64,000 nt of DNA from Empedobacter sp036647415 (GTDB lineage: Bacteria > Bacteroidota > Bacteroidia > Flavobacteriales > Weeksellaceae): NCBI RefSeq assembly GCF_036647415.1, contig NZ_JAVXKG010000010.1, forward strand, positions 33,101 through 97,100, written 5' to 3'. The position numbers were made by a program, and so were the translations under genes. The notes below the pieces were generated by a model, which saw only the letters and a list, made by a program, of their open reading frames with translations, had not been told where the DNA came from and did not search any database. Below, one piece after another: positions 50,017-58,846 of this stretch. The number at the start of each line of letters is the position of its first letter. Within the stretch, counting starts at the first letter, position 1.

Positions 50017-52872
50017 ATGAACACAAACGATTTTTCAATTAGACATATTGGAAACAATGCTCAACAGTCAGCAGAGATGCTTGCTGTTATTGGAAAAGAT
50101 TCTATTGATTCTTTAGTAGAGGCTACATTACCTCAAAATATTAGATTATCGGAGGCTTTAGATTTACCTGAGGCTTTATCTGAATTTGAAACAACTAATC
50201 ATTTAGCTGAATTAGCTGCTCAAAATCTAAAAGTTAAAAATTATTTAGGATATGGATACTACGGAACAATTTTGCCGGCTCCTATTCAACGTAATGTTTT
50301 AGAAAACGCTGGTTGGTATACAGCTTACACGCCTTACCAAGCGGAAATTGCACAAGGTCGTTTAGAAGCTTTGTTAAATTTCCAAACAGTTATTGCTGAT
50401 TTAACAGGTTTACCTATCGCAAATGCTTCTTTATTAGATGAAGGAACAGCTTGTGGTGAGGCTATGCACATGTTATTGGAATCTCGTACAAGAGACCAGA
50501 AAAAAAACAATGTAAACAAATTTTTTGTTGCTGATAATTTATTTCCACAATCTGTCGCGGTTTTAGAAACCAAAGCACATGGTTTGGGAATTGAATTGGT
50601 TATTGGTAATTTTGAAACAACAGAAATAACAGAAGAATTCTTTGGAGCTATTGTACAATACATAAGCAAAGGAGGACAAGTAAATAACTATAGAACTTTT
50701 GTAGAAAAAGCAAATGCTGTTGGAGCTAAAGTAGCTGTAGCAACAGACTTATTAGCTTTAACTTTATTAACACCTCCAGGAGAATGGGGAGCTGATATCG
50801 CAATTGGTACATCACAACGTTTTGGTGTTCCTATGGGATACGGAGGACCTCATGCAGCATTTATCGGATGTACTGAAGATTACAAGCGTGTAATTCCAGG
50901 ACGTATTATTGGTGTTTCTCAAGATCGTTTAGGAAACTACGCTTTGCGTATGGCTTTACAAACTCGTGAGCAACATATCAAACGTGAAAAAGCAACATCT
51001 AACATCTGTACTGCTCAAGTTTTATTAGCTGTTATGGCTTCTTTCTACGCAGTTTATCACGGAAAAGATGGTTTACAATATATTGCAGATCAAATTCATA
51101 CTAAAGCTGCGGTTTTACAAGGTGGATTAGAGCATTTAGGATTCAAATTAACAAATACTTCTTTCTTCGATACAGTTCAAATTGAGGTTGAGAATTCAGA
51201 CGAAATCGTAAAGATTTTTGCTGAAGAAGAAATCAATGTAAATGGTTTCGAGAAAGGAAAAATTTCTATCACGATTGATGAAATGACTTCTGAAGAAGAT
51301 ATTTTTGAATTATTAAGTGTTTTTGCAACAATCAAAAATACAGAAGATAGTTTCGAATTTGAAGTTGATGATTCTTATTTACCAAAAGATTTAATCAGAA
51401 CTTCTGATTTCTTAACACACGAAAACTTCAATTTATATCATACAGAAACAGAATTAATGCGTTACATCAAACGTTTAGAGCGTAAAGATTTAGCACTAAA
51501 CCAATCGATGATTGCATTAGGTTCTTGTACAATGAAATTGAATGCTGCAACAGAATTATTGCACATGTCTTGGGAAAGAATGGGTAATGTACACCCATTT
51601 ACACCAAAAAATCAAGTTGTAGGTTACCAAACTTTAATCAAAAACTTAGAAGATTATTTATCTGTAATCACAGGTTTTGATGCAACTTCTTTACAACCAA
51701 ACTCTGGTGCACAAGGAGAATATGCAGGATTAATGGTAATTCGTTCTTACTTCGAATCAAAAGGAGAAGGACATCGTAATGTTGCTTTAATTCCACAATC
51801 TGCACACGGAACAAACCCTGCTTCTGCTGCAATGGCTGGAATGAAGGTTGTTGTTGTAAAAAACTTAGAATCTGGAGAAACAGATTTAGTAGATCTTAAA
51901 GAGAAATGTGAATTACACAAAGACAATTTAGCTGCTTTGATGATTACATATCCATCTACTTATGGTGCTTTCGACAATAATATAGTTGAGGTAACAACAA
52001 TGATACACGAATATGGTGGACAAGTTTACATGGACGGTGCAAATATGAATGCACAAGTTGGCTTAACTTCTCCTGGAAATATTGGTGCAGATGTTTGTCA
52101 CTTAAACTTACACAAAACATTCGCTATTCCTCACGGTGGTGGAGGACCTGGTGTAGGACCAATTTGTGTTAAAGCACATTTAGCTCCATTCTTAGGATCT
52201 TCTCCATTAATAGAAATGGGAGGAAAAGAAGCGAAAAATACATTTGCTGCGGCACCTTATGGTTCTGCGTTCATTTTACCAATTTCTTACTCTTACATTT
52301 TAATGTTAGGAGCAGAAGGTTTATTGAAAGCGACACAAGGCGCAATTTTGAATGCCAATTACATGAAAACTCGATTAGAGAAACATTTCGATATTTTATA
52401 TACAAATGGAAACAATGTAGTTGCACACGAATTTATTTTAGACTGTCGACCATTCAAAAAAGCAGGTATCGAAGTAACTGATATTGCAAAACGTCTTATC
52501 GATTACGGCTTCCATGCACCTACAGTATCATTCCCAGTTGCTGGAACTTTGATGGTAGAACCAACAGAATCTGAAAACAAAGCAGAATTAGATCGTTTTT
52601 GTGATGCATTAATTGCTATTCGCCAAGAAATTGACGAAGTTGCAAACGGAGATTATCCATTAGATAATAACGTTTTACACAATGCTCCTCACCCAATTCA
52701 CTTAATTACAGGTGATGAATGGGAATATCCTTACACACGTTCTAAAGCAGCTTATCCATTAGAATGGGTTCGTGAGCGTAAGTTCTTTGCTTCAGTTTCT
52801 CGTATTGATGATGCTTACGGAGATCGTAACTTAATCTGTACATGTGCTCCTATCGAAGCATATATGGATTAA
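50017..52872 (+). CDS. gcvP: Glycine dehydrogenase (decarboxylating), P protein
   Basis: The pyridoxal-phosphate subunit of the glycine cleavage system, 951 residues, full length for the fused bacterial form. N-terminal half: NYLGYGYYGTILPAPIQRNV and YTPYQAEIAQGRLEALLNFQT. The PLP-binding Lys is near residue 700 in LNLHKTFAIPHGGGGPG, and the glycine-rich loop follows. It decarboxylates glycine and passes the aminomethyl group to GcvH; gcvT and gcvH are not in the window. Its own terminator makes it monocistronic. Confidence 0.95.
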   Translation: MNTNDFSIRHIGNNAQQSAEMLAVIGKDSIDSLVEATLPQNIRLSEALDLPEALSEFETTNHLAELAAQNLKVKNYLGYGYYGTILPAPIQRNVLENAGWYTAYTPYQAEIAQGRLEALLNFQTVIADLTGLPIANASLLDEGTACGEAMHMLLESRTRDQKKNNVNKFFVADNLFPQSVAVLETKAHGLGIELVIGNFETTEITEEFFGAIVQYISKGGQVNNYRTFVEKANAVGAKVAVATDLLALTLLTPPGEWGADIAIGTSQRFGVPMGYGGPHAAFIGCTEDYKRVIPGRIIGVSQDRLGNYALRMALQTREQHIKREKATSNICTAQVLLAVMASFYAVYHGKDGLQYIADQIHTKAAVLQGGLEHLGFKLTNTSFFDTVQIEVENSDEIVKIFAEEEINVNGFEKGKISITIDEMTSEEDIFELLSVFATIKNTEDSFEFEVDDSYLPKDLIRTSDFLTHENFNLYHTETELMRYIKRLERKDLALNQSMIALGSCTMKLNAATELLHMSWERMGNVHPFTPKNQVVGYQTLIKNLEDYLSVITGFDATSLQPNSGAQGEYAGLMVIRSYFESKGEGHRNVALIPQSAHGTNPASAAMAGMKVVVVKNLESGETDLVDLKEKCELHKDNLAALMITYPSTYGAFDNNIVEVTTMIHEYGGQVYMDGANMNAQVGLTSPGNIGADVCHLNLHKTFAIPHGGGGPGVGPICVKAHLAPFLGSSPLIEMGGKEAKNTFAAAPYGSAFILPISYSYILMLGAEGLLKATQGAILNANYMKTRLEKHFDILYTNGNNVVAHEFILDCRPFKKAGIEVTDIAKRLIDYGFHAPTVSFPVAGTLMVEPTESENKAELDRFCDALIAIRQEIDEVANGDYPLDNNVLHNAPHPIHLITGDEWEYPYTRSKAAYPLEWVRERKFFASVSRIDDAYGDRNLICTCAPIEAYMD

Positions 52873-52903
52873 TTATTAAAAAATAAATCATTTTTTTACA
52901 TAC

Positions 52904-52936
52904 AAATCGCTCTGAGAAATCGGAGCGATTTTTTTA
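52904..52936 (+). terminator. Terminator of gcvP
   Basis: AAATCGCTCTGA pairs with TCGGAGCGATTT (one wobble) and is followed by seven T, 30 bases after the stop. Confidence 0.85.
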
Positions 52937-53017
52937 TGAGTTAATAATATAAAAAAGATTTTGTTTTTCTTAAAATTTTATTAAATTCACACAACTAATC
53001 TATTATATAGAAAATTT

Positions 53018-53728
53018 ATGAAAAAATATGCAGCCGAATTTTTCGGCACATTTTGGTTGGTCTTTGGAGGTTGTGGTAGTGCAATCTTCGCAGCCGGAAT
53101 TCCTGATTTAGGAATTGGATACATGGGCGTTGCCTTGGCATTTGGTCTTACTGTACTTACGATGGCGTATGCCGTTGGTCACATTTCTGGTGGACATTTT
53201 AACCCAGCAGTATCTTTCGGATTATTTGCTGGTGGTCGTTTCGACGGAAAAGAATTATTGCCTTATATTATTTCGCAAGTTTTAGGAGCAATTGCAGCTG
53301 GTGGACTTTTATATTTAATTGCATCTGGAAACGCAGATTTCGCAATAGATAATACCAAAGCTGGTGCATTTGCATCCAATGGATATGGTGCATTTTCGCC
53401 GCATGGCTATAGCATGTTATCTGCTTTATTAATTGAATTTACCTTAACAGCTTTCTTCTTAATTGTTATTTTAGGTGCGACGGATAAATTCGCTAACGGA
53501 AAATTTGCAGGAATCGCAATTGGATTAGCATTAACGTTAATACATTTAATTTCTATTCCAATTACCAATACATCTGTAAATCCTGCGCGTTCTACATCAC
53601 AAGCAATTTTTGTAGGCGGAGAACCATTATCTCAATTGTGGTTATTCTGGGCGGCACCAATCGCTGGAGCAATTGTAGGTGGATTGATTTACAAATTTCT
53701 TTTACAAAAACAAGAAAATTTAGCATAA
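53018..53728 (+). CDS. aqpZ: Aquaporin Z
   Basis: A 236-residue six-helix water channel. The two NPA half-helices are present (GGHFNPAVSFG near 62-70, TSVNPARSTSQA near 190), and the Arg after the second NPA is the selectivity-filter residue; with a His in the fifth helix (LIHLISIPI) this is the water-specific AqpZ pattern. N-terminus KKYAAEFFGTFWLVFGGCGSA is typical. It sits after gcvP with a terminator between, so it is a separate unit. Confidence 0.93.
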   Translation: MKKYAAEFFGTFWLVFGGCGSAIFAAGIPDLGIGYMGVALAFGLTVLTMAYAVGHISGGHFNPAVSFGLFAGGRFDGKELLPYIISQVLGAIAAGGLLYLIASGNADFAIDNTKAGAFASNGYGAFSPHGYSMLSALLIEFTLTAFFLIVILGATDKFANGKFAGIAIGLALTLIHLISIPITNTSVNPARSTSQAIFVGGEPLSQLWLFWAAPIAGAIVGGLIYKFLLQKQENLA

Positions 53729-53730
53729 CA

Positions 53731-53756
53731 AGAAAGCTCCGAAAGGAGCTTTTTTT
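53731..53756 (+). terminator. Terminator of aqpZ
   Basis: AAAGCTCC, loop GAAA, GGAGCTTT followed by a T-run, directly after the stop. Confidence 0.85.
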
Positions 53757-53795
53757 GTGTTTATTTTTGATCTTAATCTTTCAAAAACTCATCTG

Positions 53796-54221
53796 TTATT
53801 TTTTGAATACAAGAATATGTCCATCCAAATTACTTTCATAGTCTACTATTAACGAATCTCCTTGTATTTTATAAAAATCTCCTTCTTTTTTATTATCTAT
53901 ATACAACGTCTTATATTCTATATTCTCATTTAATTTTTCTTTAGAAGTATAAAACATATAATTCCCTGAAGAAACATCTACTATTTCAGCTAAATTATTA
54001 ACAACTTTTAGTTTTTTGATAGAAGTATTAAATTCCCAAACAACCTCTCCTTTCTTATGTTGTATAAAAGCCGAATTAGGGTAAAAACCATAAGTTTTAT
54101 CTAAATTCCATACTCCATTCAATTCTTTATCAACAATATTATTAGAATCATCATCATCTTGACAACTTAACAATGCAAAAATAAAAATTGTAGAAAATGC
54201 TACCTTCAAAATTGTTTTCAT
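53796..54221 (-). CDS. Lipocalin-like lipoprotein
   Basis: A 141-residue lipoprotein with lipobox FALLSC (Cys20) and an acidic linker (QDDDDSNN). ELNGVWNLDKTYGF is a lipocalin-like opening (GxW), followed by beta-rich repeats (VVWEFNTSIKKLKVVNN, EYKTLYIDNKKEGDFYKIQ) to LVFKK. Such small lipoproteins are very common in Bacteroidota; ligand unknown. Its 3' end abuts a short stretch matching the end of the downstream DinB-like gene. Confidence 0.65.
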   Translation of the reverse strand: MKTILKVAFSTIFIFALLSCQDDDDSNNIVDKELNGVWNLDKTYGFYPNSAFIQHKKGEVVWEFNTSIKKLKVVNNLAEIVDVSSGNYMFYTSKEKLNENIEYKTLYIDNKKEGDFYKIQGDSLIVDYESNLDGHILVFKK

Positions 54222-54292
54222 AGTATTATTTTTATTAGTTTAATTATCTAATAAGATAACTAATCACAAAAAAGGTTGCGTCAAAGTATTAT

Positions 54293-54859
54293 TTATTTTT
54301 CCTCCTTCAAAAACTCATCTGTAAAATGCTGTGTTTTTCTATCTGATGAAAATTTGGTTTGATTGTAATCAGCTGATTTATTTTTCGGAATTGAAAGTGA
54401 ATTCCATTCATCATTTTTCAACATTTTTCCGATAAAAACTATTTGTCCTATATGATATGGATAATGCGCCAATTGACGGTTAATAGCTTCTAAAACGGTA
54501 TGTCCTTCATTTCTGATATAAATAATTTGTTGTAAATCTTCATCTGTTTTTATTTGCTGTAAAGCATCAAACAAACATTTCCAACCTTGCTCCCATTTAT
54601 CAATCAATTCTGTTTTGGAGTGAATATTATCTTCAAATTCTTCGTCGCGATTTCGCCAATCTTTCTCGCCATCGGTTGTTAAAAAATCTGTCCAACGCGA
54701 AAGCATATTCCCAGAAATATGATTCACGATAATTGCAATACTATTCGAATTTTCGTTGTATTGCCAAAACAATTCTTTTTCTGATAATTGTGAAAAAGTT
54801 TTTTCTCCTAACAATTTATAATAGTCAAATTGTTTAATGATTCCTGAGATTACATTCAT
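54293..54859 (-). CDS. DinB-like protein (DUF1572)
   Basis: A 188-residue four-helix-bundle protein with three metal-ligand His: one in AIIVNHISGNMLSRW and two in QLAHYPYHIGQIVFIGKML. This spacing is the DinB/DUF1572 nickel or zinc site. Members include bacillithiol-dependent transferases; the substrate here is unknown. It starts six bases after the stop of a small membrane protein gene on the same strand. Confidence 0.8.
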   Translation of the reverse strand: MNVISGIIKQFDYYKLLGEKTFSQLSEKELFWQYNENSNSIAIIVNHISGNMLSRWTDFLTTDGEKDWRNRDEEFEDNIHSKTELIDKWEQGWKCLFDALQQIKTDEDLQQIIYIRNEGHTVLEAINRQLAHYPYHIGQIVFIGKMLKNDEWNSLSIPKNKSADYNQTKFSSDRKTQHFTDEFLKEEK

Positions 54860-54865
54860 ATATTT

Positions 54866-55060
54866 CTATTTATTCGCAGAGGCAGATTTTTTCAGAAGAT
54901 AATTTGATGTTAATCGTATTGCAATGTAAATAATTGCCAAATAAAATTTCTTTTCATAAACCAATTCAAATCCAGAAATAGGATAAAAATGTTGAGAAAC
55001 CGTAAGTCCTACTAAAAGAACTATGATACTGATACTAATTATATTTAAAATCTTAGTCAT
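54866..55060 (-). CDS. Small two-helix membrane protein
   Basis: A 64-residue protein with hydrophobic segments ILNIISISIIVLLVGLTV and FYLAIIYIAIRLTSNYLL, separated by a short polar loop. No family recognised. It lies between DUF421 and DinB-like genes on the same strand with small gaps, so all three may be transcribed together. Confidence 0.6.
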   Translation of the reverse strand: MTKILNIISISIIVLLVGLTVSQHFYPISGFELVYEKKFYLAIIYIAIRLTSNYLLKKSASANK

Positions 55061-55099
55061 TTATTATATTATTTATGACCAAAAATAGTCATAATAAAA

Positions 55100-55618
55100 T
55101 CAATTTTCTCCTTGTAAATTTTTATGATTATGTTTTCGTTTATAATGTGTTTCTTTAAATTGGTTTTGATCTGTCGTTACAATAGAAATATTTCCATCAA
55201 TCTCCATCATTGCCAACTTCACATCTTTTATATGTTCTACACCATGTTCGCGCATTGCTTCAGAAAGTTCATCAGAATTAATACCTAATTTACTCAACAT
55301 TTTAAAATCTGATCTACCATTACGAATTAATATTTCAGGTTTTTGCTCTATTAAGCTTCCAAAAAAAGTACTTTTCATCAACCATTTTTTTATAATGTAA
55401 TTGATTAAAAAAAGAATAAATGCAGCAATCAAACCTCCTACTAAACTAGAATCCGTACCAACCATTGCGTTTTGAACCGAATTACTAATCAATAATATTA
55501 AAATAACATCTGCTGTATTTAGTTGCGACAATTCTTGTTTTCCAAAAATTCGCAATGCAATTAACATAAAAAAATAAACCGAAACACAGCGAATTATAAT
55601 ATCCAAATACCCTTCCAT
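55100..55618 (-). CDS. DUF421/YetF-type membrane protein
   Basis: A 172-residue protein with three N-terminal helices (residues 6-24, 36-55, 60-82) and a cytosolic DUF421 domain: ALRIFGKQELSQLNTADVILILLISNSV is the family's best-conserved part, followed by LIEQKPEILIRNGR and LGINSDELSEAMREHGVEHI. Related B. subtilis proteins affect spore germination and envelope stress; the function here is unknown. Confidence 0.8.
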   Translation of the reverse strand: MEGYLDIIIRCVSVYFFMLIALRIFGKQELSQLNTADVILILLISNSVQNAMVGTDSSLVGGLIAAFILFLINYIIKKWLMKSTFFGSLIEQKPEILIRNGRSDFKMLSKLGINSDELSEAMREHGVEHIKDVKLAMMEIDGNISIVTTDQNQFKETHYKRKHNHKNLQGEN

Positions 55619-55644
55619 ATCATAAATTTATGAATATAGAAGGT

Positions 55645-55678
55645 ATTAAAAAATCCGCTTAATAATTGAGCGGATTTT
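55645..55678 (-). terminator. Terminator of the M28 peptidase gene
   Basis: AAATCCGCT (55651-55659) pairs with AGCGGATTT (55669-55677), T-rich on the minus strand, five bases after the stop at 55683. Confidence 0.75.
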
Positions 55679-55682
55679 GTAT

Positions 55683-56591
55683 TTATTTTGAATATTTTGG
55701 AGCTTCTTTTTTCTTCATCATTTTCAATACCGAATTTCCAATTCCTTGTGTTATTTCGGCTAAATTATCAATGTTAATCACATCCATCTCATCACTTTTT
55801 TGATGATAATGTTTTTGATTTTCCATATTTACAGTCGATAAAGCATGCGAAACAACTTTATGATTAACAAAATTTACATTATCTGAACGAAAAAATAATT
55901 GTTGATCTAAATATGGATCTGCCATAACTTGAAATTTATTTGATGAATTTTTGTTCATCAAATCCATCAAATCAGAGCGATCGCTTCCTGTCATATAAAC
56001 TTTTCCTTCTCCGAAAGCAGAAATAGTACCTAACATTTCCAGATTCAACATCAATTTCATTTGAGGTAAATATTTTTGAAAATCTGTATTTTCTACCAAT
56101 TTTTTAGACCCAATCAATCCTATTTCTTCTGCATCAAAAGCCATAAACATCAAGGTTTGATCCACTTTTTTATTTTTATAAAAATCAGACAAAGCCATTA
56201 CAGCAGACGTTCCACTTGCGTTATCATCTGCTCCGTTAAAAATTTTATCAGCATCACTATCATTCATTCCAATATGGTCAAAATGAGCACCGAAAGCATA
56301 TATATCTGTTGATTTTCCTTCTTTTATACCACAAACATTTTGTCCTTTTTGACCTTTGTGTTCAAATTCTATCAAATAAGAATCTCCAACACATGGTTTT
56401 AGATTATTTAGTTTGAATTTTTGAGCAATTAATTCGGCTGCCAAACGATTTTCTGGTGTTCCGAATTTGCGTCCTTTCATTGCGTCAGAAGATAATTCTT
56501 CGACATATTGTTTCTGAAATTCTTTAGAATATTGCGCGTTAATTTGATTGAAAGCAAAAAAACTAATTAAAAGGAGTGTTATTTTTTTCAT
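55683..56591 (-). CDS. M28-family zinc aminopeptidase, exported
   Basis: A 302-residue peptidase with a signal peptide (LLLISFFAFNQINAQ). Zinc ligands and catalytic Glu are present in AFGAHFDHIGM (first His and Asp), FNGADDNASGTSAVMALS (bridging Asp), AFDAEEIGLIGS (Glu pair), and later an Asp and His (SDNVNF, HYHQKSDEMD). It removes N-terminal amino acids from peptides in the periplasm. Monocistronic. Confidence 0.88.
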   Translation of the reverse strand: MKKITLLLISFFAFNQINAQYSKEFQKQYVEELSSDAMKGRKFGTPENRLAAELIAQKFKLNNLKPCVGDSYLIEFEHKGQKGQNVCGIKEGKSTDIYAFGAHFDHIGMNDSDADKIFNGADDNASGTSAVMALSDFYKNKKVDQTLMFMAFDAEEIGLIGSKKLVENTDFQKYLPQMKLMLNLEMLGTISAFGEGKVYMTGSDRSDLMDLMNKNSSNKFQVMADPYLDQQLFFRSDNVNFVNHKVVSHALSTVNMENQKHYHQKSDEMDVINIDNLAEITQGIGNSVLKMMKKKEAPKYSK

Positions 56592-56675
56592 TTTTGTATG
56601 TGATTATTATTGAGGATTAAGATACAAAAAAGTAACATATTGTATTCGTATCAAATAAATATTTAATTATCCTGA

Positions 56676-57344
56676 TTATTTCTTTTTCTCGAACATTAAA
56701 TCTTTTACTTTCTCTTTGTCTTCTTTTTCGTTTTCAAGATCGAACATTGTTCCAAAAATACGATCCCAAAATGTATTTGAAACGCCAAAACCTAACTCTT
56801 CATCTTTGTAATGATGCAAATGATGATTTCGCCAAAGTGGTTTCATAAACTTAAAAGGTGGCGCTACAGCGTGAATTAAATAATGCATAGACGCATATAA
56901 TAAATAACCAATCATAAAACCAGGAAAAAAGATAAAAGTATATTTTCCTATAATAATATATTGAATACAAAAAATAACTAATGCTAATAATATACTTGGA
57001 AGTGGTGGCATAAACAAACGTTGCTTATCTCGTGGATAGTGATGATGGTTTCCGTGAAATATGTATACAATACGTTTCAAATTTAGTTGTTCGGTTGTCC
57101 AATGAAATAAATAACGATGAGCAAAATACTCAAACAATGTCCAAAAAAACATAGCTCCAAAAAAAATAAGAAAAATGATTTTTATAGAAAAATCATACCG
57201 AGATATACCATAATAAATACAATATGAAAGCAATGGAATATACATTCCCCAAATGACAGCAGGATGTCCTTTTGTCAACATCTCTAAGTATTTATTTTGA
57301 AAAATTTGTACTTGACCTTTATTATGTATTTTCTCAAATTTCAT
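56676..57344 (-). CDS. Membrane fatty acid hydroxylase / sterol-desaturase family
   Basis: A 222-residue, four-helix di-iron membrane oxygenase. His boxes are visible in order: EYFAHRYLFHW, FHGNHHHYPRD, MHYLIHAV and NHHLHHYKDEELGFGVSNTFWDRIFGT. The family 2-hydroxylates fatty acids or modifies carotenoids and sphingolipids; sphingolipids are common in some Bacteroidota, which fits fatty acid 2-hydroxylase. Substrate not proven. Confidence 0.82.
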   Translation of the reverse strand: MKFEKIHNKGQVQIFQNKYLEMLTKGHPAVIWGMYIPLLSYCIYYGISRYDFSIKIIFLIFFGAMFFWTLFEYFAHRYLFHWTTEQLNLKRIVYIFHGNHHHYPRDKQRLFMPPLPSILLALVIFCIQYIIIGKYTFIFFPGFMIGYLLYASMHYLIHAVAPPFKFMKPLWRNHHLHHYKDEELGFGVSNTFWDRIFGTMFDLENEKEDKEKVKDLMFEKKK

Positions 57345-57420
57345 CGGATATAAAATTTAATTAACTTAAAAATAAAGCTTTATACGATTTTAAACAAATA
57401 TTTATTTAAAATAATATGTT

Positions 57421-57456
57421 AAAAAAAAATCCGAAAGTCGATTGACTTTCGGATTT
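57421..57456 (-). terminator. Terminator of gltA
   Basis: AATCCGAAAGTC, loop GATT, GACTTTCGGATT (57428-57455), with nine T on the minus strand after it. Confidence 0.85.
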
Positions 57457-57480
57457 ATATGATTAAAATAAGAAAAAATC

Positions 57481-58764
57481 TTATCTATTTTCGATGTTAA
57501 CGTAATCACGTGTTGGTGCTCCTGTGTATAATTGACGAGGACGACCAATTGGTTCGTTATTTTGACGCATTTCCATCCATTGTGCAATCCATCCTGGTAA
57601 ACGTCCTACAGCAAACATTACTGTAAACATTTCAGTTGGGATATCTAATGCTTTGTAGATGATTCCTGAATAGAAATCTACGTTTGGATATAAATTTCTT
57701 GATTTGAAATATTCGTCTTCTAAAGCAGCTTTTTCTAATTTTTTAGCAATTTCTAATGTAGGATCATTGATTCCTAATTTCTCTAAAACATTATCAGCAG
57801 CAACTTTGATAATTTTTGCACGAGGATCAAAGTTTTTATAAACTCTGTGTCCGAATCCCATTAAACGGAAAGGATCATTTTTATCTTTTGCTTTTGCTAA
57901 GTATTTTTCTACGTCTCCACCATCATTTTTGATGTCTTCTAACATTTCTAATACTGCTTGGTTTGCACCACCGTGTAATGGTCCCCATAATGCAGAAATT
58001 CCTGCAGAAATAGAAGCAAATAAACCTGCGTGAGATGAACCTACTAAACGTACTGTAGATGCTGAACAGTTTTGCTCGTGATCTGCATGTAAGATTAATA
58101 ATTTATCTAAAGCATCCATAACAACTGGATCTAAATCTAACTCTTGACCTGGTTTTTTGAATAATAATTGGTAAAAGTTTTCTACATAAGATAATTTATC
58201 GTTAGAATAGTTAACTGGTAAACCTTTTACTTTTCTTTGTGTCCAAGATGCTAAAACTGGAAATTTACCTAATAAAGTAACTGCAGCTCTATACATTTCT
58301 TCTTCAGAGCTAACATCAACACATTTTGGGTTGAATGCTGATAAAGCAGCCGTTAAAGATGTTAAAACTCCCATTGGGTGAGCAGAACTTGGGAATGCAT
58401 CTAAGATTTTGATTAAATCTTCAGAAACATAGTTGTACTCATTAATATCGTTTACAAATTTATCTAATTCAGTTTGTGTAGGTAAGTTTCCTTTAATTAA
58501 CAAATACATCACTTCTACGAAAGAAGATTTTTCTGCTAATTGTTCGATAGGATAGCCACGGTACATCAATTTTCCTTCTTCACCATCTAAAAAAGTAATT
58601 TTAGATTCACATGATCCTGTATTTTTATACCCTGGATCCATTGTAATTAATCCAGTAGCACTTCTTAACTTGGAAATATCAATGGCTTTTTCGTCCATTG
58701 AGCCTGTTGAAACTGGTAAGTCCAACTCACTTCCGTTGTAATTTAATATTACCTTATCTGACAT
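57481..58764 (-). CDS. gltA: Citrate synthase
   Basis: Condenses acetyl-CoA and oxaloacetate at the entry of the TCA cycle. The start at ATG 58764 (MSDKVILNYNGSE, 427 residues) matches type II citrate synthases; the longer frame would add an unrelated basic leader. Active-site His and Asp lie in GPLHGGANQAVLEML, GFGHRVYKNFDPRA and NVDFYSG. It follows enolase on the same strand but has a promoter of its own in the short gap. Confidence 0.94.
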   Translation of the reverse strand: MSDKVILNYNGSELDLPVSTGSMDEKAIDISKLRSATGLITMDPGYKNTGSCESKITFLDGEEGKLMYRGYPIEQLAEKSSFVEVMYLLIKGNLPTQTELDKFVNDINEYNYVSEDLIKILDAFPSSAHPMGVLTSLTAALSAFNPKCVDVSSEEEMYRAAVTLLGKFPVLASWTQRKVKGLPVNYSNDKLSYVENFYQLLFKKPGQELDLDPVVMDALDKLLILHADHEQNCSASTVRLVGSSHAGLFASISAGISALWGPLHGGANQAVLEMLEDIKNDGGDVEKYLAKAKDKNDPFRLMGFGHRVYKNFDPRAKIIKVAADNVLEKLGINDPTLEIAKKLEKAALEDEYFKSRNLYPNVDFYSGIIYKALDIPTEMFTVMFAVGRLPGWIAQWMEMRQNNEPIGRPRQLYTGAPTRDYVNIENR

Positions 58765-58788
58765 TGTATAGTTTATATTATTTAATGC

Positions 58789-58818
58789 GTAATTTACAAT
58801 TTTTTTTGCGTTTTTCAA
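58789..58818 (-). promoter_or_regulatory. Likely promoter of gltA
   Basis: TTG (58816-58818), 19-bp spacer and TAAATTAC (58789-58796) on the minus strand; the -7 box matches six of eight positions. It lies 25 bases before the ATG at 58764 and supports that start. Confidence 0.45.
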
Positions 58819-58846
58819 GACTGATTATTATCAGTATTATTATTTT

